In this document: in pieces, positions 46,665 through 58,098 of the stretch
How positions within the stretch are numbered: the stretch's first letter is position 1
Layout of the letters: each line of letters opens with the position of its first letter
Assembly: GCF_000764305.2 (NCBI RefSeq)
Contig: NW_025931442.1
Coordinates: 1-64,000, forward strand
DNA length: 64,000 bases
Source of the DNA: Hyalella azteca
Taxonomy: Eukaryota > Arthropoda > Malacostraca > Amphipoda > Hyalellidae
Direction of reading: 5' to 3'
Program-made: the position numbers and the translations under genes
The notes under the pieces: generated by a model
Seen by the model: the letters and a program-made list of their open reading frames with translations, nothing else
Told to the model about the DNA's origin: nothing
Databases searched by the model: none

Positions 46665-48082
46665 TGACAAGTTTTTAATTTTCCTATTTTTGTAGTAGAT
46701 TAGAAGTTGTATTTTTTCGTTATCCGCTGCGCTCATGATATTATTATGGATGATTAGCTGTAGGACTTGTTCATCTACTTTGTAGCGTATGTTCATCTGG
46801 TTTGGTGGAAGATTGTTGTGACGTTCTATAAATAGATATTCCTTCATTGTTTTTTCTCAATCAATTTGATATTTTTGTGTCAACAGTTCTATTTGAAAAC
46901 CCATTATTCACTAGGTTTTGTTTGCAAGTTCTGAGTTCAGTTTTCAAATCACTCTCGGATGTGCAGGTCTTGAATGCTCTTTGGATGAGAGCGCGCACTG
47001 CGCTGGTTTTATAGCGCTGAGGGCATTAACTTTCTTCGTTTAGCATTTTTCCGACATCGGTAGGTTTTCGATAAACATTAGTGACAAAGGAATTATCTTC
47101 AATTCGCACTAATATATCTAGAAATGGCAATTTTTGATTTTGTCCAATTTCATGGGTAAACTTCAAGACTGAATCATATTTCTAATCTCGGCGAAGTTCC
47201 GTCAAGTGCTCATCTTCTGAATGACGACGAAAATGTCACTTACATATCTGCAGTAAAGCTCAGGTTTGATCTGTACATTGAGTAACGCTTGATTTTCCAG
47301 TTCACACATATATTGAATTCAGCAAAAGTTGGACCCAAATTTTTTTATCAGGAGTCCGGAAGGGAGATACCAAAGTACAGAGGCGAAGAAGGTAAGCAAG
47401 GATCTTATTTGATTTGGTGGGGCCGGCAGGGCTTCGTGCGAATATACTGTACATGCTTCATGATAATTTCTAATGTTTCTTCAGTTGGTGCATTAGTGAA
47501 CAAACTACTGACATCCAGTAAAGCTATGGCAGACCAGAAGGGTGCGACGCAAGAATTTCCAAGAAGTCATATCTAGATTTCAGAGAATATTTATTTAGAA
47601 TATATGGTTTAATTATCGCGCCCAGTTCTTTAAAATCCGTAGAGGTAACCCGGAGAATAGCTCCCAACAATCGGGGTGAGTTTTTTTTTAGGTCCAATTG
47701 AAGAATTCGCTATCTTGATTAATTTATTTGCTCTCCTCTGAAGTTGTTCTGTTGGGTCTCTCACGACGTGACTGAATTTGGACTCGTCCGATATAATTGC
47801 ATTAATTTTTCTGAGAGATAATCCGTTTTATCCATAATTACGAAAATATTGCTTTTATCTGCTTCCCGTATAACAATTTGGTCGCTGTCTCTGAGTTGTT
47901 TAGCTGTTTGACGTAGAACCGGAGTTATGACTGCTGCTGATGTCGATGAACCTTGTTTTTCGGTAGCTGCAGCTTGGAATTGATCTTCCACGTTTGGGCT
48001 GATTATTGGAGTAACAACTGTGACATTGAACAGCCACTTCGTCAACCAATCGAGACAAGCTCACAACCAGACCAAGTCTCAT
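46665..48082 (-). pseudogene. Penelope-like element reverse transcriptase, degenerate
   Basis: Minus-strand pieces in transcription order are: an N-terminal block ending IVIREADKSNIFVIMDKTDY (48045-47761); LLDVSSLFTNAPTEETLEII (about 47550-47490); CRYVSDIFVVIQ, the catalytic motif with the first Asp of YVDD changed to Ser (about 47240-47200); a KLPFLDILV-like block; and NEKIQLLIYYKNRKIKNLS (ending near 46665), the conserved segment before the GIY-YIG endonuclease. Several frameshifts and stops separate them. The order and motifs are those of Penelope-like elements, which use an RT fused to GIY-YIG. The copy is inactive. Confidence 0.85.
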
Positions 48083-48489
48083 AGCATTATCAACAAGCTA
48101 ATTCATCTCAAAATCGTCGGTGAATTCAACAGGCTTCGTGACACCTTTTACAACAACGTCGTCACCAAACGCAACCAAAACTTGGGTGTCACCAAAACGC
48201 AACCTCAAACCACACGCAACAAGGGTCCCAGCAAAAAAGTAAATATGGTGCAACACGAAAATTCGGAAACGTTAAAATACCTCCGAAAAAACCTCAAAGC
48301 TTAGGAAATCCGCTAGTAATGAGATGGATAGCTAGAATCCAATGCAGAGGTGAGAGCTTCAACTATCGTCGTTCCGATGATGTCGGCCACTCTATGAAGA
48401 TGACGCTGTTGGGTTCCTCCGGCACAGTGGGAGTGACAGACTCGTTGAGTTTGACGTTGTTGTCGAGGGTGTCACTGAGCCAATTGAAT
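48083..48489. other. Between Penelope-like fragments; no gene recognised
   Basis: The plus-strand frame at 48020-48304 overlaps the RT relic antisense and probably has no function. Confidence 0.35.
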
Positions 48490-48700
48490 TCATCGCGGAT
48501 CTTGAGAGGAAGTTGCTCGATTGTAATACTTTGTCTGGTCGCGAGCTTGTCTCATGTGGCAGGATAGACGGCTGCTAAATGTCGTAGTAATTACACCAAT
48601 GTAGTCCTCTTTGATTGACGTGCGGTTGAACTCCCGGAATGAATTCCTCGGGAATTCATAATATACCGTACTCATTTCTTTCAAAATGTCAGTGTTCAAT
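48490..48700 (-). pseudogene. GIY-YIG endonuclease fragment of a Penelope-like element
   Basis: Minus strand reads STVYYEFPRNSFREFNR, then EDYIGVITTTFSSRLSCHM, matching the Y-I-G-x-T-T-T-T-L-S-x-R-L-x-x-H pattern common after the second half of the GIY-YIG motif in Penelope-like elements. It lies upstream of the RT in the coding direction. It therefore belongs either to a preceding tandem copy (the pseudo-LTR arrangement of this group) or to a separate insertion. Confidence 0.65.
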
Positions 48701-48796
48701 GCTTCCTATAACTCGAAAATGAATTTTGTCATATTCGAAAAAAGTATTCGAATTAATTAAGTTAAAATTTCTTCCTGAAACCTGCATTTAGATCAA

Positions 48797-49938
48797 CCAG
48801 CGCCATCTGGATAATTTTTCGACCTGAAAAGTTTAAATCAATGAATATGTATGTATAACATCCGGGAGGCTTCTGCCCACTGCCTGCCGCTCGAGGCTTG
48901 AATGCAATCTCTGGGCAGCTTACAGGAGCGGTAAGCCTGGCCAAGCAAACTCTTGCCGTTCTCTCAGGAGACTCTAAAGTCGGCAAGGTGATTCTAACTA
49001 GTCGCTGAATACGATCGGGTGACCAAGCAGACCCAGAATAACTCTAACCCAACTATGGCGAGTCTGCAACGGAGGCTGAAGCATACACCAAATTTTGTTA
49101 GGGAACTATAAGGTTTTGCTTTGGCTCCGTTACACTTGTTGTATTGTTGTAGGTCTTCAGGCAATGTTGGGTTGAATCAGCGTCGAAACAATAAAACTCA
49201 TGACGTTGAAGAAGCGTTGAATATTTGTTTAGACTGAAAACTGAAGCAACACCATTTTTTCAACGTCGTACATTTCGACGTTGTTTCAAGGTTGAAATCG
49301 CGTAAAATTGTGACTTAAAATCGCATATATACAGTATATATATATATATATTCGCGATTTTACCATCAGATGTCAACGCGATTTTAACGTTGAAACAACG
49401 TCGAAATGAAAGACATTGAAAAAATGACGTTGCTTCATTTTTCATTCTAAACTAAAATTCTACGTTATTTCAACGTCGTGAGTATTGTTGTTTCAACGTT
49501 GATTCCACCTGACATTGCTTGCTGGGATATCAAGTGATAGTTTCTCATTTGTTTGAAGAATCGCACCTTGGTATAAATTGGAATTATTGTTGTTTCTTTT
49601 TGCCTGAATAAATTATGAGCCTTGCAATACACATGATTAATTTTATATTTGCATACTATGATTTTTATTGAAATCTCAAGTTCTTTTGCTTCGAAACGAT
49701 TATCTGTTTTGAATATTTGACACCATGGATTATATTTGACAGCCTATGGATTGCATTGATTGTAACTAGCATGCAACCCAGAATGTCACATGCTAGAGTG
49801 TATATTGTAATGTGGAATCGAGCCATGAGGCAGCTCATGAATTATAAAGATTAATGCTGACACTACCCACTGACACCGTACAATTTAGAGTGATCTTGCC
49901 GAGGTGCAAGTTCAGCTGAACACGCTCAGATTGAGATC
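48797..49938. repeat. Near-identical duplicated segment, copy 1
   Basis: 48797-49727 matches 55630-56554 and 49738-49938 matches 57907-58098, with few differences by eye: several SNPs and one short indel near 49550. Copy 2 has 1352 bases inserted at the internal joint. It contains the palindromic MITE below. No gene recognised. Confidence 0.9.
49158..49523. mobile_element. Palindromic MITE, GTTGAATCAACGT type
   Basis: Almost the entire element is an inverted repeat. Ends read CAGGCAATGTTGGGTTGAAT on the left and the complement of CAAGCAATGTCAGGTGGAAT on the right. Inner strings are CATTTCGACGTTGTTTCAA and complement, with a TA microsatellite at the centre (about 49336-49352). A second copy is at 55991-56355. 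Superfamily not assigned. Confidence 0.75.
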
Positions 49939-50254
49939 ATTTGCGATCTAAAGCCATCATTCACATCATCAGTCTTGGCGTCTTTGCAAATATGGAGCAT
50001 CTGTTTGAGGGCTTCGCCACTTCACATGAATCAACGTTGAGCAAGCAGGAGATGGTCTTCTCATCAAATATACCTCAACGTGTGATGAAAAAATTTTTGT
50101 TCTAACGCACGTTGAGGTTCTTATAAAAAATAATTTTCCATGGAAAAAATTAGAAATTTAAACATAATTCTGTCATCGTCGCTTATATATCCACTTGCTT
50201 TTATATATTTTTAATTTTTTCAACCAGAAAGTTTAAATTTCCTTAACCAACAGT
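49939..50254. other. No gene recognised
   Basis: Unique sequence between the duplicated segment and the hAT end. Confidence 0.4.
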
Positions 50255-50345
50255 CAGAGCTGGGCAGCGCTACTTGGAAATGTAGCGGCGCTACCGCTAC
50301 CGCTACAGTAAAATGTAACGCGCTACATTAGCCGCTACAATTGCC
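50255..50345 (+). mobile_element. Solitary hAT-type terminus
   Basis: Starts CAGAGCTGGGCAGCGCTAC and continues with repeated GTAGCG/CGCTAC blocks, the classic end structure of many hAT elements (CAGAGxTGGGC then short repeats). The opposite end was not found in the window. Confidence 0.7.
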
Positions 50346-50510
50346 AAAATTATTGGCAATCTCTAAATATTTATTGTTCTGCTATGGGGATTTACTCATT
50401 AACATTTAATGATAATAAAACATTTTTAAAACATATCAATGCAACTTTATTGCAATTAACCTAACCGAACTAGTGTGGGTTACCCCAGGGTTAGATACAG
50501 TAAATAAAAG

Positions 50511-50707
50511 TTACAGTTATTTTTATGTTTTACCTTCCCTACACGGATGTGAACTTTAATCTACCAATCTAAAAAATTATCCACATATACATATAAAAAT
50601 CAGTCTTTTTTTGTATATATATGTGGATTATTTTTGAGATTGGTAGATTAAAGTAGACATCCATGTAGGGTAGGTGAAACATAAAAATAACTGTGTAAAA
50701 ATAACTG
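50511..50707. mobile_element. Palindromic MITE upstream of the secreted-protein gene
   Basis: TTACAGTTATTTTTATGTTT at the left pairs with its complement at the right, followed by pairing of CCTACACGGATG, TAATCTACCAATCT and TCCACATATAC blocks, leaving a short loop around 50603-50610. About 197 bases in total. It ends roughly 200 bases upstream of the TATA box of the gene at 51010. Confidence 0.75.
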
Positions 50708-50904
50708 TAAGCAAACTGAAATATGAAAAAACCTGTAAGTGTTAACTGGGAACAACTTAACAAGTAACAACTAACATGTTGACACTAGTAACAGGCTGAG
50801 GTTGACAACATTACACCGAAATCTTTCGTACAGTTTTATTCTGTAAACAGCTGTAAGCACACGATCGACAAATAAAACCAACTGTTTCAATAATATCATG
50901 AAGC

Positions 50905-50910
50905 TATAAA
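50905..50910 (+). promoter_or_regulatory. TATA box of the secreted-protein gene
   Basis: TATAAA in the context GCTATAAAGGC, about 30 bases before a plausible start site (GTCACAG at about 50934) and 105 bases before the ATG at 51010. No other good TATA is nearer. Confidence 0.65.
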
Positions 50911-51009
50911 GGCAGACCATGTGTCGTACCAAGTCACAGGACATCTAGCAGCCTTTCGTTCACGACGCATTTTGCCTTAGCCTTTTACCGCGACTTAACG
51001 ACTACCAAC

Positions 51010-52624
51010 ATGATGAAATCTGTCGGTCTTGTCCTTCTTCTCATTGCAGCCTTTGCCTACTCCGGTGTTGAAGGGTAAGTGAACTCAGCAATAGCATTCT
51101 TGCGTTGTGCTCTCTACTCCTGTTCACCTGTATCCTAAATTATTGGATGATATTGCTTTGTGCTCTGATTTAAACAACCATAACAAATTAATGCTGAAAA
51201 TGTTGCTAAATCATTGCATTTAGAGCTATGGATATGACTTCTTTTCCTGACTCAAGTGGGAAATGTTTATCATTTGATGTTTCTCGTCTGATGTACTTAT
51301 TCGTATTCATTTCTCTACAGCGGTTCAAACTGTGGGTCTTCAGTGGCGAAAGCCATATTTGAGAATAAAGTCCTCAAAGATGCCTTGAACGCCTGCAAGT
51401 CGGATCGTATGGGAAGTGCAGCCTTGACTGCCCTCGCAGGTCAGATATCGTAAGATTTATTACCATCAATCGGTTGATCTGAAATTTCCTACCATTGCGC
51501 TAATCTATGGGCATTTCACCCAATTGATATTTTTTGTTTCCAAAACTCAGTTGTAGACATTGTATTTTTATTCAATTGTGTTATCTAGAGACGTATCTTG
51601 AAATAGTGAGTGGAACCATCACAAATTCGTGAGGTTCTAAAACAATAAGAAGCCATTTACGTGTTCTGCAGCCCAAGCTACCTGCAAGGACTACGAGTTC
51701 AACGAGGCCAATGGCGGCAAGTGCGAAGAAGTTGCAGCTCCCTACATGAAATGTGTAGCTGGAAAACTTGGTTACGTAAGTCAGGAAATATTGCTTAGAT
51801 GCCTTTTCATCATCTGTCATAAACTCTCTTTTGGATATTAGCTGACACTATTTGAGGTGTTAATCGTGACGGCTCGTAATCTTATCCCAACGCTATAGTT
51901 AGTGTTCCATCAGAGATATCTATTTCAAACAATTTCATTAGTTACTTAATTATATTATGAAGATACAACCTTTGCAAATGTGAATATAACACTCATTCAT
52001 TTATTTGCAGTTGAATTATGGTGGCTCCATCAACTACGCAAAGATCTTGGACCAGTACAGGAGTTACGCCGTCGCTGGCGGTACTCTCTGCAAAAATCAG
52101 TACGACAACGGTGTGCGGGTCTGTGGCACTACCATCAGCAACTACGCGGTAAATTTTTATTGCCTTTGAGAGACGCACACATAGTCATTTCATAGCAGGA
52201 CAACGAGTTAAGATTATTTCAAACTGAATTTGTCAAATGTTAACTTGAAAGCCGAGTAATAATATGATTTACGAGTATGTGGAAACTTATGCAAATCATT
52301 CTTAGTTCTTGTGAAAATACGTGTCGAAAAGTCAGACCAACCAGCAAGTTTCTTTGATCTGGTAATCCCATTTTCTGATGGCAATGCGATATAAATGATT
52401 ACCTGCGAATCTGTGTCGCATATCATTCTAACTCTCTCAAATTTCTTTGAATATTGTTGCGTAAAATTATCGCTGAAATTCTAAGCATTCTTTCTCTTCT
52501 ATCCACTACAACTGAAGCAGCACTTCATGCCATGAACTTTTTTGTTGTTGATAAAATGAACCACCAAAAACAGTTCCTGGGAAAGGCCGGATGCATCATC
52601 ACGGCGATGTACCAGTCTGGGTGA
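51010..52624 (+). CDS. Secreted eight-cysteine protein, five exons
   Basis: Coding exons are 51010-51074, 51321-51439, 51672-51775, 52011-52148 and 52574-52624. All introns are GT-AG (246, 232, 235 and 425 bases) with phases 2, 1, 0, 0; a rival donor at 51450 was rejected because it shifts exon 3 out of the cysteine-rich frame. The 158-residue product starts MMKSVGLVLLLIAAFAYSG, a clear signal peptide probably cut near residue 22. The mature part of about 136 residues has cysteines at 26, 47, 66, 79, 89, 123, 134 and 149, enough for four disulfides. It also has helix-like segments (VAKAIFENKVLKDALNAC, SINYAKILDQYRSYAVAGG). No transmembrane segment or N-glycosylation site. A TATA box lies upstream and AATAAA at 52780. 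I do not recognise the family. A soluble extracellular protein (carrier, toxin-like, gland or cuticle-associated) is only inference. Confidence 0.85.
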
Positions 52625-52779
52625 CTTGCGCAATCTGGCCCTCATTCCTTTATCTGACTGGCGGCTTTGAAGTGTTCACAACAGGTGCACAATAATAATT
52701 AGGGGACCACTTTATCCAGTCTATGCAGCCACGTGCAGTAAAAATTGTCTAATCCGAAGTTCATTGCAATTTTCAGAAC

Positions 52780-52785
52780 AATAAA
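52780..52785 (+). terminator. Poly(A) signal of the secreted-protein gene
   Basis: Canonical AATAAA 156 bases after the stop codon. A second AATAAA at about 52977 is an alternative. Confidence 0.65.
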
Positions 52786-54029
52786 TTCAGTAAAATCCTA
52801 CTAAAAATCATATTGACAATTATTGTTCTACTCAAAAGTGAAATTGCAATACTCCTGAAGAAGTGAAGCATTTCGCTTTGTACCAGTATATTTTGTGTCA
52901 AGAAATTTCTATTTGATGCACTTGAAATTATTATAATTCGAGAGGTTCAATGCCATATGGCTTGAATATAAGTTCAAATAAAAAGGCGTGTTGCCAATCA
53001 TTATAAATTGAATATAATCAAAAATCATAATGTTCTTAGTGTTCTTTGCACTTCAAAATTAGTGACTTGTAGTTGTCTTTCAAACCTCTATACCTGTTTT
53101 TTCTTCTCCTGAAAGGTTGAAAAAGTTTCTGGACACTTCAAAATGGGAACTTGGAACTTTTACACAGCTTGGACGAAATAATTTACAATATATTATGTGC
53201 ATGATTGTTGTTTTGATTGGCCCTTTTGTTGTGGATAAAATGTTGGGTTGTCTGTTGCCCAAATCTTCCCATGTTGAACGCGCATTCAAATCATACTGTA
53301 AGGTAATTACAAAAATTTCTTGAGTAAATACACACAAGAAATGTAAACGCAAAAGACCCAAGAAACCAATAGCTATATTTAAGTGGCAGCGATGCGATGC
53401 ATTTAGTTTCGAAAGACACATCACTGTCAGTAACTTGAAGTAAATTTCACGAACATGCATTTAGGGACAGAGATAATGTTAGAGAGAAGACGTAAAGACC
53501 TAAGGATGAAATGAGAACTGGAATGACGGGAAGAGTGGTTGAACAGAAACCATATTAGTGCATCGAATACCATTTGTTTCTGAAAGAAAACATGAAACAC
53601 ACAGCAATCATTATAAATTAGAGCGATTGTTGAATCGATAAATGGAATAATGTTGATCTAGATGATCATTACTGGGATATGCTCAAACGATATTAACATC
53701 AAAGCAATCATCCTACAAACTAACTTGTTGACTAAAACTAACTCGTTGAAACAAAAAAAACTATCTTGTTGAAAATTAATTGCAACAAGTTTGCATTGAG
53801 ACATGAATATTACTGCTATTTGATGGAAATAGAGAGTCATCGATCGTTACATTTCAGGCGGAATAAATATTTCCTAACATTCTTGAATAGCTTCCCAATG
53901 TTTATTACATTGCTTTAAATCAATCCCCTGTATGTATGAGGCGATCGATAACTCTAGGGATCATTTAGCCCACACTCGTGGGCAAAAAAATTATTCCGGC
54001 TCCGAAATATGAATAGTGGAAAATACGTT
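52786..54029. other. No gene recognised
   Basis: AT-rich DNA. A 126-residue minus-strand frame (53080-53460) and an antisense plus-strand frame (53117-53323) show no motif and no splice or start support. Confidence 0.4.
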
Positions 54030-55135
54030 AATCTCGGAGATTTTTAGCCCCTGGCCCTGACACTCCTGATCCCAAATCATATCTGCCCATCTCCAACCTG
54101 TCGATTTAGTCGAAAATACTGGAACGAATTGTGGCCCTTGAGCTGAACAACCATCTTCTACAGGCCAGTCCAATGCCTCTAGACTGCATATCGCCATCTC
54201 CACTCGACGGAAAGCGCTGTGCTGAAGGTGCTTTTAGCCATTCTGCCGGCAGTAGACCGTGTCGACATTGCGGCATTGGCTTTACTCGACTTGTCGCTCG
54301 CGTTTGACACGGACGACCACGCCCCTTTACAGCGTCGACTTTACGTTTCATTCGGCCTTCGCAGCTCCGTGCTGCGGTAGTTCCAGTCCCATCTCCGCAA
54401 TAGATTCCAATGCGGTCATTGCAGGTACTCTTCTTCTACGCCATCGTTGGACAATTTCGGCTTTCCGAGGGATCAGTACTCGGCCCGATCCTTATCCTAT
54501 TATAGACTGTCGACGTATTGCACATAAATGATTCACATAGTTTGAATCCGCAAGTGTGCACTGACGACACCTAAATTTATGGCTACTGTGCATCGGCTGG
54601 CGCTGCAGCGTTGCAGGGACGGATGTCTGTCTGCATGGACACCATCTCAGACTGTATGCGCTCCAACCGGCTCCAGCTCAATGCATCAAAAACCGACTTT
54701 ATTTGGTTTGCGACTGCTCGGTGTCATCGGTTCGCTACCTTGGTATTTTGTTGGACTCTGAATTTTTCATGAACAATCACATAGCCTAAGTCACCGCACC
54801 GCTTGTTTTGGCCCTCTGCGACGAATGCGTAGCGTCAGCCGCTGTTTGTCGAGGCCCTCGTGATGGATGCCACACTCGACCCGACTGGAATATGGTAATG
54901 TCACACGTACTCTATGGACTTCTGACCACGAGACTATAAACTGTAATCCGTAATGAACGCTGCTTTGCAACTCATGTGCAATAAGCAAAAATTTGACCTC
55001 GTGACGCTGATCTTGCGTGATTTTCATCGGCTGCGCATTCAGCAGCGCACACAGTTCAAGGTCGCCGTATTGACGTTTCAATGCCTTCACGGTCCGCCTC
55101 ATCTCGTGGAATGTCTGAACACTGAGAGAAAAAGG
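54030..55135 (+). pseudogene. CR1-type non-LTR reverse transcriptase relic
   Basis: Plus-strand pieces in order are: DPKSYLPISNLS and SKILERIVALELNNHLL; IAALALLDLSLAFDTDDHAPL (RT catalytic block, palm); a damaged SVLGPILI-type stretch; IYGYC then DCMRSNRLQLNASKTDFIW; and the C-terminal LMCNKQKFDLVTLIL with QFKVAVLTFQCLHGPPHLVE. These match the order in CR1-like elements of many invertebrates. Many frameshifts and stops are present and no endonuclease is readable. Much older than the non-LTR copy at 39.5-41.6 kb. Confidence 0.8.
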
Positions 55136-55349
55136 CCCCCTGTTTCGAAACACTTGGGTGTTTCAAATTCTCCCCGAGCAATCGTGCCCAAAGCGAAACA
55201 CTCGTGTGTTTCAAAAACGTTCAGGTGTTTCAACGTTAGAACTCCCGAAAGTCTACGGAGAATGAAACCAGCATTTAAATAACTGTTGTATGGTCGGTCC
55301 TATAAATTCTTCATCTGCATTCAAATTCACAAACAGAGATGCATATGTA

Positions 55350-55628
55350 CAGTGGGGGGAAATAAATATTCGTACACCTGAAAAATCGTATTTTAATGTA
55401 TGTAAGTACACAAACTTAACAGGAAAAGTGATTTAAATTATGTATAGAGACGCATAGTATTCAAAAATACTATCAAAAGAAATTAAATCTCAATGCAACA
55501 AAAAACAATGCAACATGTTCACTTTTCGGGTGAAAAAAGTATTCTTACAAAACAATAAATCCGCATTATTTTAATTTAATACTTGGTTGAATACCCTTTA
55601 TTCAGCTCAACAGATACCAGTCTATTTC
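55350..55628 (-). mobile_element. Truncated Tc1-like element, one end
   Basis: Begins CAGTGGGGGGAAATAAATAT after a TA (55348-55349), a typical Tc1-type terminus. On the minus strand the last transposase residues LVSVELNKGYSTKY and stop are readable at 55576-55620. The element is cut off by the N at 55629, so the rest is lost in the assembly join. Confidence 0.8.
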
Positions 55629-55629
55629 N
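55629..55629. other. Single-base assembly gap
   Basis: An N placed exactly between a truncated Tc1-like element and a copy of 48797 onwards. The coincidence of both breaks with the N indicates a scaffold join. Confidence 0.95.
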
Positions 55630-56554
55630 CCAGCGCCATCTGGATAATTTTTCGACCTGAAAAGTTTAAATCAATGAATATGTATGTATAACATCCGGGA
55701 GGCTTCTGCCCACTGCCTGCCGCTCGAGGCTTGAATGCAATCTCTGGGCAGCTTACAGGAGCGGTAAGCCTGGCCAAGCAAACTCTTGCCGTTCTCTCAG
55801 GAGACTCTAAAGTCGGCAAGGTGATTCTAACTAGTCGCTGAATACGATCGGGTGACCAAGCAGACCCAGAATAACTCTAACCCAACTATGGCGAGTCTGC
55901 AACGGAGGCTGAAGCATACACCAAATTTTGTTAGGGAACTATAAGGTTTTGCTTTGGCTCCGTTACACTTGTTGTATTGTTGTAGGTCTTCAGGCAATGT
56001 TGGGTTGAATCAACGTCGAAACAATAAAACTCATGACGTTGAAGAAGCGTTGAATATTTGTTTAGACTGAAAACTGAAGCAACACCATTTTTTCAACGTC
56101 GTACATTTCGACGTTGTTTCAAGGTTGAAATCGCGTAAAATTGTGACTTAAAATCGCATATATACAGTATATATATATATATATTCGCGATTTTACCATC
56201 AGATGTCAACGCGATTTTAACGTTGAAACAACGTCGAAATGAAAGACATTGAAAAAATGACGTTGCTTCATTTTTCATTCTAAACTAAAATTCTACGTTA
56301 TTTCAACGTCGTGAGTATTGTTGTTTCAACGTTGATTCCACCTGACATTGCCTGCTGGGATATCAAGTGACAGTTTCTCATTCAAGAGTCGCACCTCGGT
56401 ATAAATTGGAATTATTGTTGTTTCTTTTTGCCTGAATAAATTATGAGCCTTGCAATACGCATGACCAATTTTATATTTGCCTACTATGATTTTTATTGAA
56501 ATCTCGAGTTCTTTTGCTTCGAAACGATTATCTGTTTTGAATATTTGACACCAT
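55630..56554. repeat. Near-identical duplicated segment, copy 2 (first part)
   Basis: Copy of 48797-49727 with a few differences, including the MITE at 55991-56355. It begins at the N. Confidence 0.9.
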
Positions 56555-57906
56555 ATTTATGTCGGCCGAATTAAATTAAAATAAGATAAAAGAATTATAA
56601 ACCTTATTTAACTTAATTACATTTTTATGAATAATGATATGCCATGGGATAGGGCGACGATTACTGAACTGATTCCAACGGTGCCATGCAGCACTTCAGC
56701 GATAAAATTCCAGTGAATCTTAATGACATCGCTCTACAAAGCAATTTTCTGACAAAACTCAATTTTTTGCCGTCTCTACGCTGGTTTGCAATATGTGAAG
56801 TGCAAAATTTGATACATGATGTTTTTTTCTGAATCAGGTTAAAGCTACAAAAAACTGAAGTCAATGGGTTTAAATTCAGCAAAAATTGAAGTCAAAAGAC
56901 ATTTATTGGAAACTAGAAGGTTATCAAGGCATTACCTGGGCTTGGAAATTTATTTAGTTCTGGAATTCTAATCCTGTCATTCCTTCTAATCCTTATAATC
57001 TCGATTCTAAAAAAGCCTATGTATTCTAATCAAATAAAGACTTTAAAACCAACATTTTGTACAAAAGTTATAATTTCTATTTTACTCCTGTTTCTAAATA
57101 TCTTGTTGCCACAACAACAAAAGCTGTTTAGTTATCATGAGGCAATACGACCCTAAAAACTGTAACTCTGGCCTATACGTTTCTATGGACGAGCATTAAG
57201 TTAGCGTCATTCGAATCTAACTCACTGTCACATTTTCAGTATTTTCTTGGTTAACTCAACTGCCTCACCATTTTACATTAAACTTGCCTTGCCATTTTTT
57301 GTAATCCTTGACAGTTAACCACCAACGACTCCATCAAAATTCTCATCCACTGGCGAACTTACTCCTTGTTCACTTCATCAGCAGTACCAGCACAAATGCA
57401 AAGTTTTTACTAGCGGGCCACCATTCTGGCAGTTTTTTTTAAAAGGGTCAATGATTAACAATTTTTCTCGCAACTTTGTGTAATCACATAACGGAACACA
57501 GATAAGAAAATAAACGAAGCCAGTTTATCATTAAACATGATGTTATTATAAATTCTTTGTATTTTCCACCAACTCTGATGGTCCCAATGTGTGCAATTTA
57601 CTTGTTCTGATGACACCTCGAGGTGCAGGGATTACAATTTTTTCCTTGGTAATCTCAAATCCAATAACGACTCCGCTTGAATAAGGGGACGCTATTAAAA
57701 ATAAGGGGACGTGCTTATCAGACAGCAGTGCGTTTAAATTACAGGCGATCAAAACGAAAGATTTTCGTCCGATCCGCAGTCCGCTACGCTATATATACGA
57801 ACTCCCATTTTGACACGCTTGCAGTTTTGGCACTCATTAATCCCGAACATCCCTCATGCAGTTTTGTAAGATAGAATGTATATAGTAATGTGTAAAGGAA
57901 TATCGG
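56555..57906. other. 1352-bp insertion within copy 2
   Basis: Absent from copy 1, where GAATATTTGACACCAT is followed almost directly by GACAGCCTATGG. No terminal repeats or recognisable coding sequence were found. It includes a short direct repeat, AATAAGGGGACG, at about 57680 and 57700. It may be an indel between alleles or paralogues. Confidence 0.6.
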
Positions 57907-58098
57907 GACAGCCTATGGATTGCAATAATTGTAACTAGCATGCAACCCAGAATGTCACATGCTAGAGTGTATATTGTAATGTGGAGTCGAGCCATGAGAC
58001 AGCTCATGAATTATAAAGATTAATGCTGACACTATCCGCTGATAACGTACAATTTAGAATGATCATGCCGAGGTGCAAGTTCAGCTGAACACGCTCAT
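57907..58098. repeat. Near-identical duplicated segment, copy 2 (second part)
   Basis: Matches 49738-49938 (CTAGCATGCAACCCAGAATG and on) with more differences than the first part. Similarity stops abruptly after GAACACGCTCA. Confidence 0.85.

Noticed and set aside
53080..53460. 126-residue minus-strand frame
   Set aside because: No recognisable domain, no transcription signals, and an overlapping antisense frame of similar quality.
57607..57630. CTGATGA followed by a perfect CACCTCGAGGTG stem, hammerhead-like
   Set aside because: The bases after the stem are CAGG, not GAAA, so the second conserved box is absent.
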